Below, piece after piece: positions 18,926 to 28,348 of a stretch of 64,000 nt of DNA (the stretch's first letter is position 1; each line of letters opens with the position of its first letter). Made by a program: the position numbers and the translations under genes. This DNA is from Thalassolituus maritimus (lineage in GTDB: Bacteria; Pseudomonadota; Gammaproteobacteria; Pseudomonadales; Oceanobacteraceae): contig NZ_FTOH01000008.1 in NCBI RefSeq assembly GCF_900156675.1, positions 1-64,000 of the forward strand. Reading direction: 5' to 3'. The notes below the pieces were generated by a model. It ran no database searches and was not told the origin of the DNA. It was given only the letters and a program-made list of their open reading frames with translations.

Positions 18926-21237
18926 GAGCGAATCCCTTTACCAATACTCTGAACCCCGGATTCGCAGGCAAGTCGTTCTTTTGTCTGCCACGATGCGGGA
19001 AAGTTATATACCTTACCAGAACATCCGTCTTCGAGTAATTGACCCTGAGGGTTCACCGGGATCTCAACCAGACTGCGCGAAGGCGTCAGCGGCTCAGTCC
19101 CCATCCGCCTGAACGATTCCTGCCAGATGGGCAGTGCGCCACTGCTGCCGGTAAATGGCATAGGTCCGTTGTCATCCATGCCCACCCAGATCACGCCGAG
19201 ATGGCGATTGTCGAAGCCGGCGTACCATGCATCCCGCTGCTCGTCACTCGTGCCCGTCTTACCTGCAAGCGGTTGCGGCAGGTCATTAAGCCGTCGGGCG
19301 GTGCCTTCGCTCACGACGGCCTTGAGGCCTGACGTGAGCCACTCCATCGTCACCGGGTCATATACCTGCTGACCACGAATTGCATAAGAGGAAAGCATAT
19401 CTCCCTCTGCGGTCGTCACTGCATCAATGGTGCGCAACGGCATCAAGAAACCCTCGGAGGCAATCGTCTGGTACATCTGGGTCATTTCGAAGGGAGACAG
19501 GGACATAGCGCCCAGCAACAAGGACGGATAAGGAGGCAGATCATCCCGGATACCTAAGCGGACCAGTTCATCCACGACCTTATCCAGACCAACCGTCATT
19601 CCTAAGCGTGCCGTCGCCTGATTCAGAGAGCGCTGCAGGGTCTCCTGCATCGGCAGCATTCCGTGACTTTTCTTATCGTAATTCTGAGGCTGCCAGAGAC
19701 TCCCATCCTGCCCCTCTACCGTGACCGGACTGTCATCAATCAGGGTGCCCCAGTGATACTCACCGCTACGTAATGCAGCTAAATAAACCGCAGGTTTAGC
19801 GAGTGAGCCAACCGCTCTCTTCGCATTCAATGCACGGTTAAAACCAAAGAAAGACGCGTCACGTCCACCGAGTAATGCGCGAATTTCACCACCATCGACG
19901 CTGGTGATCACGGCTGCCGTTTCCAGCTTGCCTTTAAGTCGCGGAGAGCGTGCTTCTAGTGACGAGAGATGCGCTTCAGCCGAACTTTCAACCGCGCTCT
20001 GAACCCAGGGATCAAGCGTTGTAAATATACGCAAGCCCTCTGATTGCAAATCCTGCAAACGATAATCCTGCTGCAATTGCTGTTTAGCCAATTCAAGAAA
20101 CGCGGGATATTCGCGTTGCCCAGCACGTTTGGGGGAGGCAGTTAATAATGGGGTGCGTTTGGCGCGCAGGCTTTCCGCTTCAGTAATGACCTGATTCTCT
20201 GCCATCAGGCCAAGAATCAAATCCCGGCGATCTTTCGAGCGCTGAGGGTTTCGGCGAGGATTATAATAAGACGCCCCTTTTACCAATCCGACCAGAGTCG
20301 CAATCTCTGCGTTGTCGAGCTCTCGCAAAGGTTTGCCGAAATAGAAACGCGAGGCCAGACCAAAACCGTGAATACTGCGACGCCCGGACTGCCCAAGATA
20401 AACTTCGTTGATGTAGGCCTCGAGAATTTCCTCTTTGTCGTAATGCAGCTCAAGCAGCAACGACATAAAGGCTTCCTGAATCTTGCGGCTCAGAGATCGT
20501 TCATTGGTCAGAAAAAAGTTCTTTACCAACTGCTGAGTTAGAGTTGAGCCACCCTGTACCATACGTCCAGCATTGACGTTCGCAACCATGGCCCGGGCAA
20601 TGCCTGTGGGAGAAATTCCCCAGTGTTCAAAGAAGCGTCTATCTTCAGTAATGATCAATGCCGCCACGAGCACCGGCGGAACATCTTCCAGGCGGACCAG
20701 TTCGCGATCTTCGTTGTGCACCGGAAAAATACCACCAATGTACTGAGGCTCAAGACGCACCAGAGCCTGAGCATTCTTCTCATCAGAGACCTTTTCGACA
20801 CGCCCGGAGGATAGTGTTACGTCAATAACCCGACTTGGCTCAGGGCCATCCCAGAAGGGAAAGCCGCGCCGATAAATACGCCAGGTATTCCCCGTTCTCT
20901 GATAAGTACCCGGCCGGTCGACGGCCGTACTCTGCCTGTAGTCCGACCACTGCAATTCGGCCTGAAGCTGCTGTGGCGACAGCAGTAACCCCGGATAAAG
21001 AGCGAGTGGACGCGCGTATACCTTCGCTGGGAGAGCCCACTTCTTACCATCAAATGCCCGGCGCACTTCGGCATCCAGATAAATCATCCAGGCACCGAAA
21101 ATCACCAGCGATACGGAGAACAACCCTAAGAGGGTCGCTTTCCAGCGCCGCTGCTTTCCAGCGACAGGTTTTTTAGCCGCTTCCTTCTTTGCTGCTGACT
21201 TTTTTACTGTTGTTTTTTTGGTAGGTTTCCCTGACAT
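18904..21237 (-). CDS. mrcB: bifunctional penicillin-binding protein 1B
   Basis: Polymerises and cross-links peptidoglycan in the periplasm. The start at 21237 gives 777 residues; the frame is open to 21453 but those residues are implausible. A Lys/Ala-rich cytoplasmic tail precedes one membrane segment (about residues 35-53), and then a UB2H-like domain. The glycosyltransferase 51 domain carries EDRRFFEHWGI and GGSTLTQQLVKN. The transpeptidase domain has SxxK in SLAKPA, SxN in SLNQAT and KTG in AGKTGTSDEQRDAW. The gene is followed by the overlapping LpoP-like lipoprotein gene. It is divergent from glnE. Confidence 0.95.
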   Translation of the reverse strand: MSGKPTKKTTVKKSAAKKEAAKKPVAGKQRRWKATLLGLFSVSLVIFGAWMIYLDAEVRRAFDGKKWALPAKVYARPLALYPGLLLSPQQLQAELQWSDYRQSTAVDRPGTYQRTGNTWRIYRRGFPFWDGPEPSRVIDVTLSSGRVEKVSDEKNAQALVRLEPQYIGGIFPVHNEDRELVRLEDVPPVLVAALIITEDRRFFEHWGISPTGIARAMVANVNAGRMVQGGSTLTQQLVKNFFLTNERSLSRKIQEAFMSLLLELHYDKEEILEAYINEVYLGQSGRRSIHGFGLASRFYFGKPLRELDNAEIATLVGLVKGASYYNPRRNPQRSKDRRDLILGLMAENQVITEAESLRAKRTPLLTASPKRAGQREYPAFLELAKQQLQQDYRLQDLQSEGLRIFTTLDPWVQSAVESSAEAHLSSLEARSPRLKGKLETAAVITSVDGGEIRALLGGRDASFFGFNRALNAKRAVGSLAKPAVYLAALRSGEYHWGTLIDDSPVTVEGQDGSLWQPQNYDKKSHGMLPMQETLQRSLNQATARLGMTVGLDKVVDELVRLGIRDDLPPYPSLLLGAMSLSPFEMTQMYQTIASEGFLMPLRTIDAVTTAEGDMLSSYAIRGQQVYDPVTMEWLTSGLKAVVSEGTARRLNDLPQPLAGKTGTSDEQRDAWYAGFDNRHLGVIWVGMDDNGPMPFTGSSGALPIWQESFRRMGTEPLTPSRSLVEIPVNPQGQLLEDGCSGKVYNFPASWQTKERLACESGVQSIGKGIRSWFERLF

Positions 21238-21410
21238 CCGTTCGAAAGCTCCGGTAAAACGTACAATCGCAAAATGTGGCGATGATATCTGATGACAAAT
21301 GAAAAACTGCGAATAGGCCTGACAAAAGACAGTTAAAGAGGCTATATCGACCCTGCCGACAGTATCGGGTTCCCGAATGCGGCTGTCTATTCCTGTAATC
21401 AACCTGGTCC

Positions 21411-21416
21411 TATAAT
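21411..21416 (+). promoter_or_regulatory. candidate -10 box upstream of glnE
   Basis: A perfect TATAAT lies about 100 bp before the glnE ATG in the divergent mrcB/glnE gap. No good -35 box is visible 16-18 bp upstream, so an activator would be needed if it is used. Confidence 0.3.
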
Positions 21417-21513
21417 TACCCTGCTTATGTGATCGCTGTTCACAGACACACATTACCCGCTACAGTTAACTCACAGACAATTACCCAGACAACCGGCAAG
21501 GCAACATAGGTTT

Positions 21514-24429
21514 ATGAATATGCTCCCCAATGCACTTCTATCCCACTGGCAGGCAACAGAGCCTCAACTCGTCTCTCTGGCAGAGCGAATGGGACTGCAA
21601 TGGCAGGAGTTTTTCACCGGTTTAACTCCCGAACATCAGACGGCGCTGCAAACCGTTCTGACTCTGAGCGACTTTGTCGCCGACGCTTTCCCGCGTGACC
21701 ATGAACATCTATGTAACGCCATTACTGGAGGTTCCATCGACGCTCAGATCAACAGTGAAAAGTTAAACGAATGGCTTGATACTTTGGCCCGGGGTGCTGA
21801 GTCTGAAGATGACTGGCACGCCGCACTGCGCAAACTGCGGCGCCGCGCCATGGTACATATCATATGGCGGGATGCATTGAAAAAAGCCAGCACTCTGGAG
21901 ACGACACGAGCTCTTTCTCAGCTCGCAGATGTCTGCGTCATCCGTAGTATCCAGTTCCTGTCGCCGTTACTTGAATCCCGTCATGGCCAGCCTGTCGGTA
22001 AAGAATCCGGCGAACAACAGCATCTTCTTGTCATAGGCATGGGGAAGCTGGGCGGCTGGGAGCTCAACCTCAGCTCAGATATCGATCTTATTTTTGCTTA
22101 TCCCGAGAGTGGCAACACGACTGGTCCGAAGGTCATTAGCAACCAGGAATTCTTTATTAAGCTCGGCCAGAAGCTGATTCAGGCACTCGACAAGCAAACC
22201 GTCGATGGCTTTGTTTTCCGCACTGATATGCGCCTGCGCCCCTACGGTCAGAGTGGCCCTCTGGTGATGAACTTTGCCTCTATCGACGAGTATTACCAAA
22301 GCCAGGGGCGCGACTGGGAGCGCTACGCCATGGTGAAAGCCCGGGTAATGACGGGCGAAGACAGTCCGGAGGCACAGGAGCTGCTCGATATTTTACGGCC
22401 GTTCACCTACCGGGTTTATGTTGATTTCAGTGCTTTCGAGTCGCTGCGTTCAATGAAGGCCATGATCAATGCTGAAGTACGCAGACGCGGACTTAATAAC
22501 AATGTGAAGCTGGGCCCGGGCGGCATCCGCGAAGTCGAATTTATCGTACAGGCATTTCAGCTGATTCGTGGCGGCCAGGAAAAACATCTTCAGATACGTG
22601 AACTCGTCGATGTGCTGGATATTCTCGCCGCAGAGGGCTATCTGCCGTCCGGTGCTACCGAAGAGCTGAAAAGCGCTTACTTCTTCCTGCGTGATACCGA
22701 ACACGCCATTCAGAGCTTACGCGATGAGCAGACGCAGGAACTACCCACAGACCCAACCGATCAGGCACGCATAGCAGTCTCAATGCAATGCGACGACTGG
22801 GAAGCCTTCATTACCTTACTGAATCAGCACCGAAGCATTGTCAGCCATCACTTTGCTCAGATTGTGGCTCATGACGACGAGCAGGATAACAAAGAAGCCG
22901 ACCACGTCTGGCTCGACCTCTGGCATGGAGAATTGAACGAAGAGGCCGCCAGAGATTTCCTTGAACAGCATCCGTGCGCCGGCGAATCCGCAGTGCGCCA
23001 GCGCATCGATACCTTCCGTGAATCACGCCCGGTAACCAACATGCAGCAGATAGGCCGCGAGCGCCTTGAAGCACTGATGCCTTCGTTACTGGAACAGGTC
23101 TGGGCGCAAGACAACACCGAAGAAACACTTGAACGAGTGATTCCACTGCTTGAAGCCGTTCTTCGGCGTACAGCCTATCTTGTTCTGCTCAGTGAAAACC
23201 CGCAGGCACTGGAGCAATTGATTAAGCTCTGTTCCGCATCGAGTTGGGTCGCAGAATACATCACCCGAACGCCGCTTCTGCTCGATGAGCTTCTTGTACC
23301 GGAGACTCTCTACCGACTGCCCGACCAGAGTGAGCTGCAGGAAGAACTGCATCTCCGTTTATTGCGGATCGAAGCCGATGATCTCGAACAGCAGATGGAG
23401 CAGATGCGCCAGTTTGTGCGCGCTCACAAACTCAGGGCGGCGGCCTGCGAAGTGATGAACAGACTGCCTCTGATGAAGATCAGCGATTACCTCACCCGCC
23501 TTGCAGAAACCACCATGACCATGGTTCAGAATCTGGCCTTCGAGCAGATGGTCGCCAAATATGGCTATCCGACTGACGCGAATAAAGAGCCGGTATATAC
23601 GCCCGAGTTTCTTATCGTAGGTTACGGCAAGGTGGGTGGTCTTGAGTTGAGCTACAGCTCAGACCTTGATCTGGTCTTTATCCATCACGGTCACCCGGGA
23701 GGCTACACCACAGGCGAACGCAGCCTGGATAACGGCGTATTTTATACCCGTATGGGTCAGCGCATGGTTCACTTCTGCAGCACTCAGACCCGCTCCGGCG
23801 ATCTCTACGAAGTCGACCTGCGTCTGCGCCCATCTGGCAACTCAGGAATGATCGTCGCGTCGCTGAAAGCGTTTAAGGAATATCAGCAGAATCATGCCTG
23901 GACCTGGGAGCATCAGGCACTGGTCCGCGCACGCGTAATCTGTGGGTCCAGTGAGCTGTCCGCAAGCTTTAATGACATCCGTCAGGAAATCCTGACATCA
24001 CAGCGAGATATTCCTGAACTGCGCGAAGAAGTGCGAGCCATGCGGCAAAAAATGAGGGATAATCTCGGCTCTAAAGATACGAACGGCCAGCAGTTTCACC
24101 TGAAACAGGATGAAGGGGGTATTGTTGACATCGAGTTTCTGGTTCAATATGGCGTACTGGCCTGGTCACACCAGCACCCTGAGCTTACTCAGGTCACCGA
24201 TAACATGCGGTTGCTGGATGCCTTAACGAAGGCCGGTCTGATGGCTCCAAAAGACTGTCAGACCCTGCAGGAAACCTACCTGTCCTACCGAGCCGAAACT
24301 CACCGGCGTGCATTGCAGAAACAATCCCTGCTCCTCGAGAGCGACTCAGTGTCGGCACTCGGATTTGATGCACGGCGTAATGATGTGACCCGACTGTGGA
24401 AACTCTGGCTTGAACCCGAGCAGTCATAA
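21514..24429 (+). CDS. glnE: glutamine synthetase adenylyltransferase/adenylyl-removing enzyme
   Basis: Adds and removes AMP on glutamine synthetase in response to PII, so it adjusts nitrogen assimilation. The length of 971 residues is normal for the bifunctional enzyme. Two nucleotidyltransferase domains are visible: the N-terminal adenylyl-removing domain with GMGKLGGWELNLSSDIDLIF, and the C-terminal adenylyltransferase domain with GYGKVGGLELSYSSDLDLVF. An alternative ATG lies two codons downstream. It is followed by ilvE after 78 bp, as in pseudomonads. Confidence 0.97.
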   Translation: MNMLPNALLSHWQATEPQLVSLAERMGLQWQEFFTGLTPEHQTALQTVLTLSDFVADAFPRDHEHLCNAITGGSIDAQINSEKLNEWLDTLARGAESEDDWHAALRKLRRRAMVHIIWRDALKKASTLETTRALSQLADVCVIRSIQFLSPLLESRHGQPVGKESGEQQHLLVIGMGKLGGWELNLSSDIDLIFAYPESGNTTGPKVISNQEFFIKLGQKLIQALDKQTVDGFVFRTDMRLRPYGQSGPLVMNFASIDEYYQSQGRDWERYAMVKARVMTGEDSPEAQELLDILRPFTYRVYVDFSAFESLRSMKAMINAEVRRRGLNNNVKLGPGGIREVEFIVQAFQLIRGGQEKHLQIRELVDVLDILAAEGYLPSGATEELKSAYFFLRDTEHAIQSLRDEQTQELPTDPTDQARIAVSMQCDDWEAFITLLNQHRSIVSHHFAQIVAHDDEQDNKEADHVWLDLWHGELNEEAARDFLEQHPCAGESAVRQRIDTFRESRPVTNMQQIGRERLEALMPSLLEQVWAQDNTEETLERVIPLLEAVLRRTAYLVLLSENPQALEQLIKLCSASSWVAEYITRTPLLLDELLVPETLYRLPDQSELQEELHLRLLRIEADDLEQQMEQMRQFVRAHKLRAAACEVMNRLPLMKISDYLTRLAETTMTMVQNLAFEQMVAKYGYPTDANKEPVYTPEFLIVGYGKVGGLELSYSSDLDLVFIHHGHPGGYTTGERSLDNGVFYTRMGQRMVHFCSTQTRSGDLYEVDLRLRPSGNSGMIVASLKAFKEYQQNHAWTWEHQALVRARVICGSSELSASFNDIRQEILTSQRDIPELREEVRAMRQKMRDNLGSKDTNGQQFHLKQDEGGIVDIEFLVQYGVLAWSHQHPELTQVTDNMRLLDALTKAGLMAPKDCQTLQETYLSYRAETHRRALQKQSLLLESDSVSALGFDARRNDVTRLWKLWLEPEQS

Positions 24430-24507
24430 CCACTGCAAGGCAAGCGCAGACTGCTGAACGTTTACTGAATTACCGAATACAACATTACATTTACGAGTGA
24501 GGTCCTT

Positions 24508-25437
24508 ATGCTACCTTCCATGTCTGACCGTGATGGTCTGATCTGGCTTGACGGAGAGTTAGTCGACTGGCGCGATGCCAAAGTTCACGTACTGACTCAC
24601 ACCCTACATTACGGTATGGGCGTCTTTGAAGGTGTGCGGGCTTATGAAACTGATCAGGGCGCGGCGATTTTCCGTCTGCAGGAACACACCGACCGCCTGT
24701 TCCGCTCCGCACACATTCTGAATATGAAACTGCCTTACACGCGCGAAGAGCTGAACGAAGCTCAGCGTGCTGCAGTACGTGAAAACAACCTCGACAGTGC
24801 TTATATCCGCCCAATGGCGTTTTACGGCTCTGAAGGCATGGGCCTGCGTGCTGACAACCTGAAAGTTCATGTTATGGTTGCCGCCTGGGAATGGCCAGCA
24901 TACATGGGTGAAGAAGCCAAAACTCAGGGCATTAAAATCCGTACCTCCAGCTACACCCGCCACCACGTGAATATCACCATGTGTAAAGCGAAGGCGAACG
25001 GCAACTACATCAACTCAATGCTGGCTCTGCGTGAAGCCATCGACAGCGGTTGTGAAGAAGCCCTGCTTCTGGATAACGAAGGCTACGTAGCTGAGGGCTC
25101 AGGCGAGAACTTCTTCCTGGTTCGTGGTGGCATTATTTACACGCCGGAACTGACCTCATGCCTGGATGGTATTACCCGTAAGACCATTATCGAAATGGCT
25201 CAGTCTCTGGGTTATGAAGTACGCGAAAAACGCATTACCCGTGACGAAGTCTACGTTGCTGACGAAGCCTTCTTCACTGGCACCGCAGCAGAAGTACTGC
25301 CAATTCAGTCTCTGGATGGTCGCATTATCGGTAAGGGTTGTCGTGGCCCAGTCACCGAAAAACTGCAGACCATGTACTTTGATACTGTGACGGGCAAGAA
25401 CCCATTCAATGCTGAATGGATTACTCCTTGTAAATAA
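24508..25437 (+). CDS. ilvE: branched-chain amino acid aminotransferase
   Basis: A PLP class IV aminotransferase that makes the final step of isoleucine, valine and leucine synthesis. The 309-residue length is normal. THTLHYGMGVFEGVRAYE near the N-terminus, the PLP lysine in MCKAKANGNYINSMLA and EGSGENFFLVRGG are family motifs. AGGT lies close upstream of the ATG. A strong hairpin terminator follows. Confidence 0.96.
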   Translation: MLPSMSDRDGLIWLDGELVDWRDAKVHVLTHTLHYGMGVFEGVRAYETDQGAAIFRLQEHTDRLFRSAHILNMKLPYTREELNEAQRAAVRENNLDSAYIRPMAFYGSEGMGLRADNLKVHVMVAAWEWPAYMGEEAKTQGIKIRTSSYTRHHVNITMCKAKANGNYINSMLALREAIDSGCEEALLLDNEGYVAEGSGENFFLVRGGIIYTPELTSCLDGITRKTIIEMAQSLGYEVREKRITRDEVYVADEAFFTGTAAEVLPIQSLDGRIIGKGCRGPVTEKLQTMYFDTVTGKNPFNAEWITPCK

Positions 25438-25469
25438 TTTCCCTGATTTTATTTTCAAATGAGTGAAAT

Positions 25470-25500
25470 AAAAAACCCCGGATTAACCGGGGTTTTTTTA
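25470..25500. terminator. intrinsic terminator after ilvE
   Basis: CCCCGG (25476-25481), loop ATTAA and CCGGGG (25487-25492) form a stem flanked by A5 on the left and T7 on the right. It can work in both directions and also serves the convergent lipoprotein gene. Confidence 0.9.
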
Positions 25501-25520
25501 TGCTCTGAGACTTTCTGCAT

Positions 25521-26444
25521 TTACAGTTTTACCTGCCCTTCACGAAAATCTATTTCGGTAACACACTGACTAAATTCGCCAGAAGAAAATGTCCGGGTCT
25601 GAGTGGCGTTACCCGAGACAACGCCCGTCGTAGAATTAGTATCCAGCGTCAACGAGAAATTTTCTGTCACAGAGCCAAGATCCAGCGTCTGCTCACTACT
25701 GAAGGCATTTCCGTCGACACTGGTAAAGTTAAGAGTTTCATCAGGGTCGGAGATATACCCCTCTGCCCAGTTAATTATCCAGTAGGTTTGCTGTACGTAA
25801 GCCCCTTCCGGAGAGCTATCACAAAGGGTAGAACCACGCCGTTCATGAGTGACAAAATACTCAGTATCAGTCAGGCCTAAAGAAGCCCGGTTTGGCTCGG
25901 TCAGTAGAAGTGTAAACTGCCCTCCTTCTGCAAGCGTTGAGACCGTTAATGTATAGGTACGCCCTGCATCGACATCCATCAACAGCACTTCGTAGGAGTT
26001 TGAATTTTCGCTCTGTTCGCTATTCAGAGAATTGTCACTGACCTCGAGATCAAGGTTCGGGGCTTCAGTACTACTGAGTACAATGAGCACCTCACGATCC
26101 ACCAGCGGCGTGTAAGTCAGTTCAAATTCAGACGCAGTATCCGCAACGCCGGGAAGAGCGGTTCCAGTAACGCGTGAGTTAATCACAATGGCATCGTTAT
26201 CTGTAACAGAGAGTTCTGAGACAGAGGGTTCTGCTTCAGGACCACGAAGCCCAGGTGCAAATGTGATGTCGATGGTGGCCGTTTCTTCTGAGGTTCCTAC
26301 ATCAATAAAACCACCTGAGCTGCCATCACTCCCGCCTCCGCAAGCAACCAGCGCGAAAGTCGCTGCACCCAGCGTTAAACTGGCGTTAAAACCCCGCAAT
26401 CTCTGTATCGTGGTCTTAATGTCTGAAACCCTGATACCCGGCAT
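25521..26444 (-). CDS. acidic lipoprotein with PPC-like domain, unknown
   Basis: A 307-residue predicted lipoprotein. The ATG at 26444 has GGAGA at good distance, and a GTG two codons upstream is less likely. The signal ends in the lipobox LVAC with Cys35, followed by a flexible Gly/Ser run. The middle region (FELTYTPLVDREVLIVLSS, then AGRTYTLTVSTLAEGGQFTL) resembles the bacterial pre-peptidase C-terminal beta domain. The C-terminal part has two further Cys. It is convergent with ilvE across a shared terminator. No function is assigned. Confidence 0.75.
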   Translation of the reverse strand: MPGIRVSDIKTTIQRLRGFNASLTLGAATFALVACGGGSDGSSGGFIDVGTSEETATIDITFAPGLRGPEAEPSVSELSVTDNDAIVINSRVTGTALPGVADTASEFELTYTPLVDREVLIVLSSTEAPNLDLEVSDNSLNSEQSENSNSYEVLLMDVDAGRTYTLTVSTLAEGGQFTLLLTEPNRASLGLTDTEYFVTHERRGSTLCDSSPEGAYVQQTYWIINWAEGYISDPDETLNFTSVDGNAFSSEQTLDLGSVTENFSLTLDTNSTTGVVSGNATQTRTFSSGEFSQCVTEIDFREGQVKL

Positions 26445-26765
26445 GCACACTCTCCAGTGACTGCACTTGATGATTCAATAACATATCAGGCTCTTTCTGA
26501 GCGATCTGTAAATTATGTGTGAACTCCTTGGCATGAGCGCTCATTCTTCCGCGATCACCCCCGGTGCTGGCTGAGGTGATTCTCAATCCCCGGGTAGAAT
26601 TTGCGAGCATGGGCGACGTCATAGGCTGTGGTTCTTCTGTTATTTGACAAGAATGTAGTCTGATTTCACCTCAAGACTGCTCACGATCAGCCTTCCGACA
26701 TCACGATGGTGTAATAAAGAAGGAGGATGTTTGCTTCAACTCACTTATCAGGCCTGGAGGGAGTC
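26445..26765. other. 321 bp divergent intergenic region, no gene seen
   Basis: The gap separates the lipoprotein gene (-) and the CoA-transferase family gene (+). A perfect TTGACA lies at 26644-26649, but no -10 box follows at 16-18 bp. An AGGAGG abuts an ATG at 26727, but the spacing is too short for use. No RNA gene or clear palindrome was found. Confidence 0.5.
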
Positions 26766-28079
26766 ATGCAATGGCGTAAAGAATATGATGAAAAACGATT
26801 ATTACCTGGGGATGCCGTTGGTCTGCTGAAAGACAGTACTAACCTTATTCTGGGCATGAGCGTCGCTATGCCCCCTGCCTTACTGAAAGCCCTTGGTGAG
26901 GCCTTTGCGAAAGATCAGCTGCCTCCACTCAATATCTATTACATGCACGGCACCGAAGCTCTGGCAGACTCCCTGTTGAAAAATGAGCTCGAAGGTAAAT
27001 TCACACCCAGATGTCTGTTTTTGAGCAGTCACGACCGTAAAGCCATCGCTGGCCTTCAGAATCCGCATTGGGTTGAGTTTGTTCCATGTGCCTTTCATCA
27101 GGTAGGCCGCCTGTTAACCCAGCAGACCGAGCCTGATTGCTTTATGGTGACGGTATCTCCTATGGATAAACACGGGTACTTCAGCCTGGGTACCAATGCG
27201 GATTATGGTGCTTCGGTTATCCGTAAAGCCAGGAAAGTCATCGTTGAAGTAAATCCCAATATGCCTCGCACCTTTGGTGAGTGCTCTGTACATATCTCAG
27301 AGGTTGATGCTCTTATCGAGTCTGATAGAGCTCTTTCTGAGGTGACCGAACCTGAGCCGTCTGAAACCGATCAACTGATCGCCCGCCAGGTCGCAGAATA
27401 CATTCAGGATGGCGATACGTTACAGATGGGCGTCGGGGGTGTACCCGCAGCCGTCGCCCGCCTGCTAGGGTCACACAAAAATTTGGGGCTACACAGTGAA
27501 CTGTTTTCTCCAGCAATCGCTGCTCTTATCCAGAAAGGCGTTATCAATGGTCGGGAAAAGCGGTTGATGCAGCATAAGCATGTCTACACCCTCGCCATCG
27601 GTGACCGTGCCATGTACGACTTTATGGACGACAACCCATCCGTAGTTGGTTACCCGGCATCATGGGTCAATAACCCTTCAGTCATTCGCAAAAACCCGAA
27701 CATGGTCTCGGTCAACTCAGCCATAGAGGTTGATATCACAGGCCAGATCAACGCCGAGTCCATAAAGGGCACACCGTTTTCTGGCACCGGAGGTCAACTT
27801 GATTTCGTCCGTGGTGCTTTTGCTTCCCACCGCGGCCGTTCCTTTATTGCACTGCATTCGACCGCACGAAAAGGGACTCTGAGCCGCATTGTTCCAGAGC
27901 TGTCAGGCGGCTGCGTGACTGACACAAGAATGGACGCCCACTTTGTCGTCACCGAGTTTGGCTGTGTGGACCTGAAAGGCTTGTCTCTTCCACAACGTAC
28001 GAGGGCTCTGATCGAACTATCACACCCCGCTTTCAGAGCTGAACTGGAGGAAAACGCGCGTAATCGCCGGTTGATCTGA
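26766..28079 (+). CDS. acetyl-CoA hydrolase/CoA-transferase family protein
   Basis: A 437-residue enzyme of the Cat1/4-hydroxybutyrate CoA-transferase type. It probably moves CoA between acetyl-CoA and another short acyl group, or hydrolyses it. The ATG at 26766 is chosen because GGAGGG lies just upstream. An in-frame ATG at 26727 abuts its own AGGAGG and is unlikely. Family motifs include LQMGVGGVPAAVARLLG, GLHSELFSPA, the likely catalytic glutamate in NSAIEVDITGQINAES, and GTGGQLDFVRGAF. The acyl substrate cannot be read from the sequence. The gene appears to stand alone. Confidence 0.88.
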   Translation: MQWRKEYDEKRLLPGDAVGLLKDSTNLILGMSVAMPPALLKALGEAFAKDQLPPLNIYYMHGTEALADSLLKNELEGKFTPRCLFLSSHDRKAIAGLQNPHWVEFVPCAFHQVGRLLTQQTEPDCFMVTVSPMDKHGYFSLGTNADYGASVIRKARKVIVEVNPNMPRTFGECSVHISEVDALIESDRALSEVTEPEPSETDQLIARQVAEYIQDGDTLQMGVGGVPAAVARLLGSHKNLGLHSELFSPAIAALIQKGVINGREKRLMQHKHVYTLAIGDRAMYDFMDDNPSVVGYPASWVNNPSVIRKNPNMVSVNSAIEVDITGQINAESIKGTPFSGTGGQLDFVRGAFASHRGRSFIALHSTARKGTLSRIVPELSGGCVTDTRMDAHFVVTEFGCVDLKGLSLPQRTRALIELSHPAFRAELEENARNRRLI

Positions 28080-28104
28080 GATCATAGCAACCGACAGATG
28101 AAAC

Positions 28105-28239
28105 TTACTTCTTATGTTTCAGTAAGCAGACCTGATCGCCGTAATAGTTGTCGGCGTAGTTGCAGGTTACTGAGGCTTTTTGATCCAGAGTTTTCACATT
28201 GGCGTAAGAATTTTTAATTACATTTATAAAATTTTTCAT
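28105..28239 (-). CDS. 44-residue small protein, unknown
   Basis: A short gene on the minus strand between topB and the CoA-transferase gene. The ATG at 28239 has AAGGA eight bases upstream. The 44-residue product begins MKNFINVIKNSYANVKTLDQ, contains two cysteines (TCNYADNYYGDQVC) and ends in a basic tail (LLKHKK). It has no obvious membrane segment or signal peptide. The Tyr/Asp/Asn-rich centre between the two Cys could form one disulfide. No family is recognised. It is the only coding candidate in the 28080-28348 gap. Confidence 0.6.
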   Translation of the reverse strand: MKNFINVIKNSYANVKTLDQKASVTCNYADNYYGDQVCLLKHKK

Positions 28240-28348
28240 TACTTATTCCTTGGGTCGTAATCTGTGGAGATGTGATCAAATTACACAACACAAAGATAAG
28301 GATTAAATTGATAGTATTTCTCAGCCTGATAGAAAATTACTAATATGC

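Noticed and set aside
28271-28287. CRP-like site TGTGATCAAATTACACA
   Set aside because: The half-sites are 7 bp apart instead of 6 and the right arm is imperfect (ACACA).
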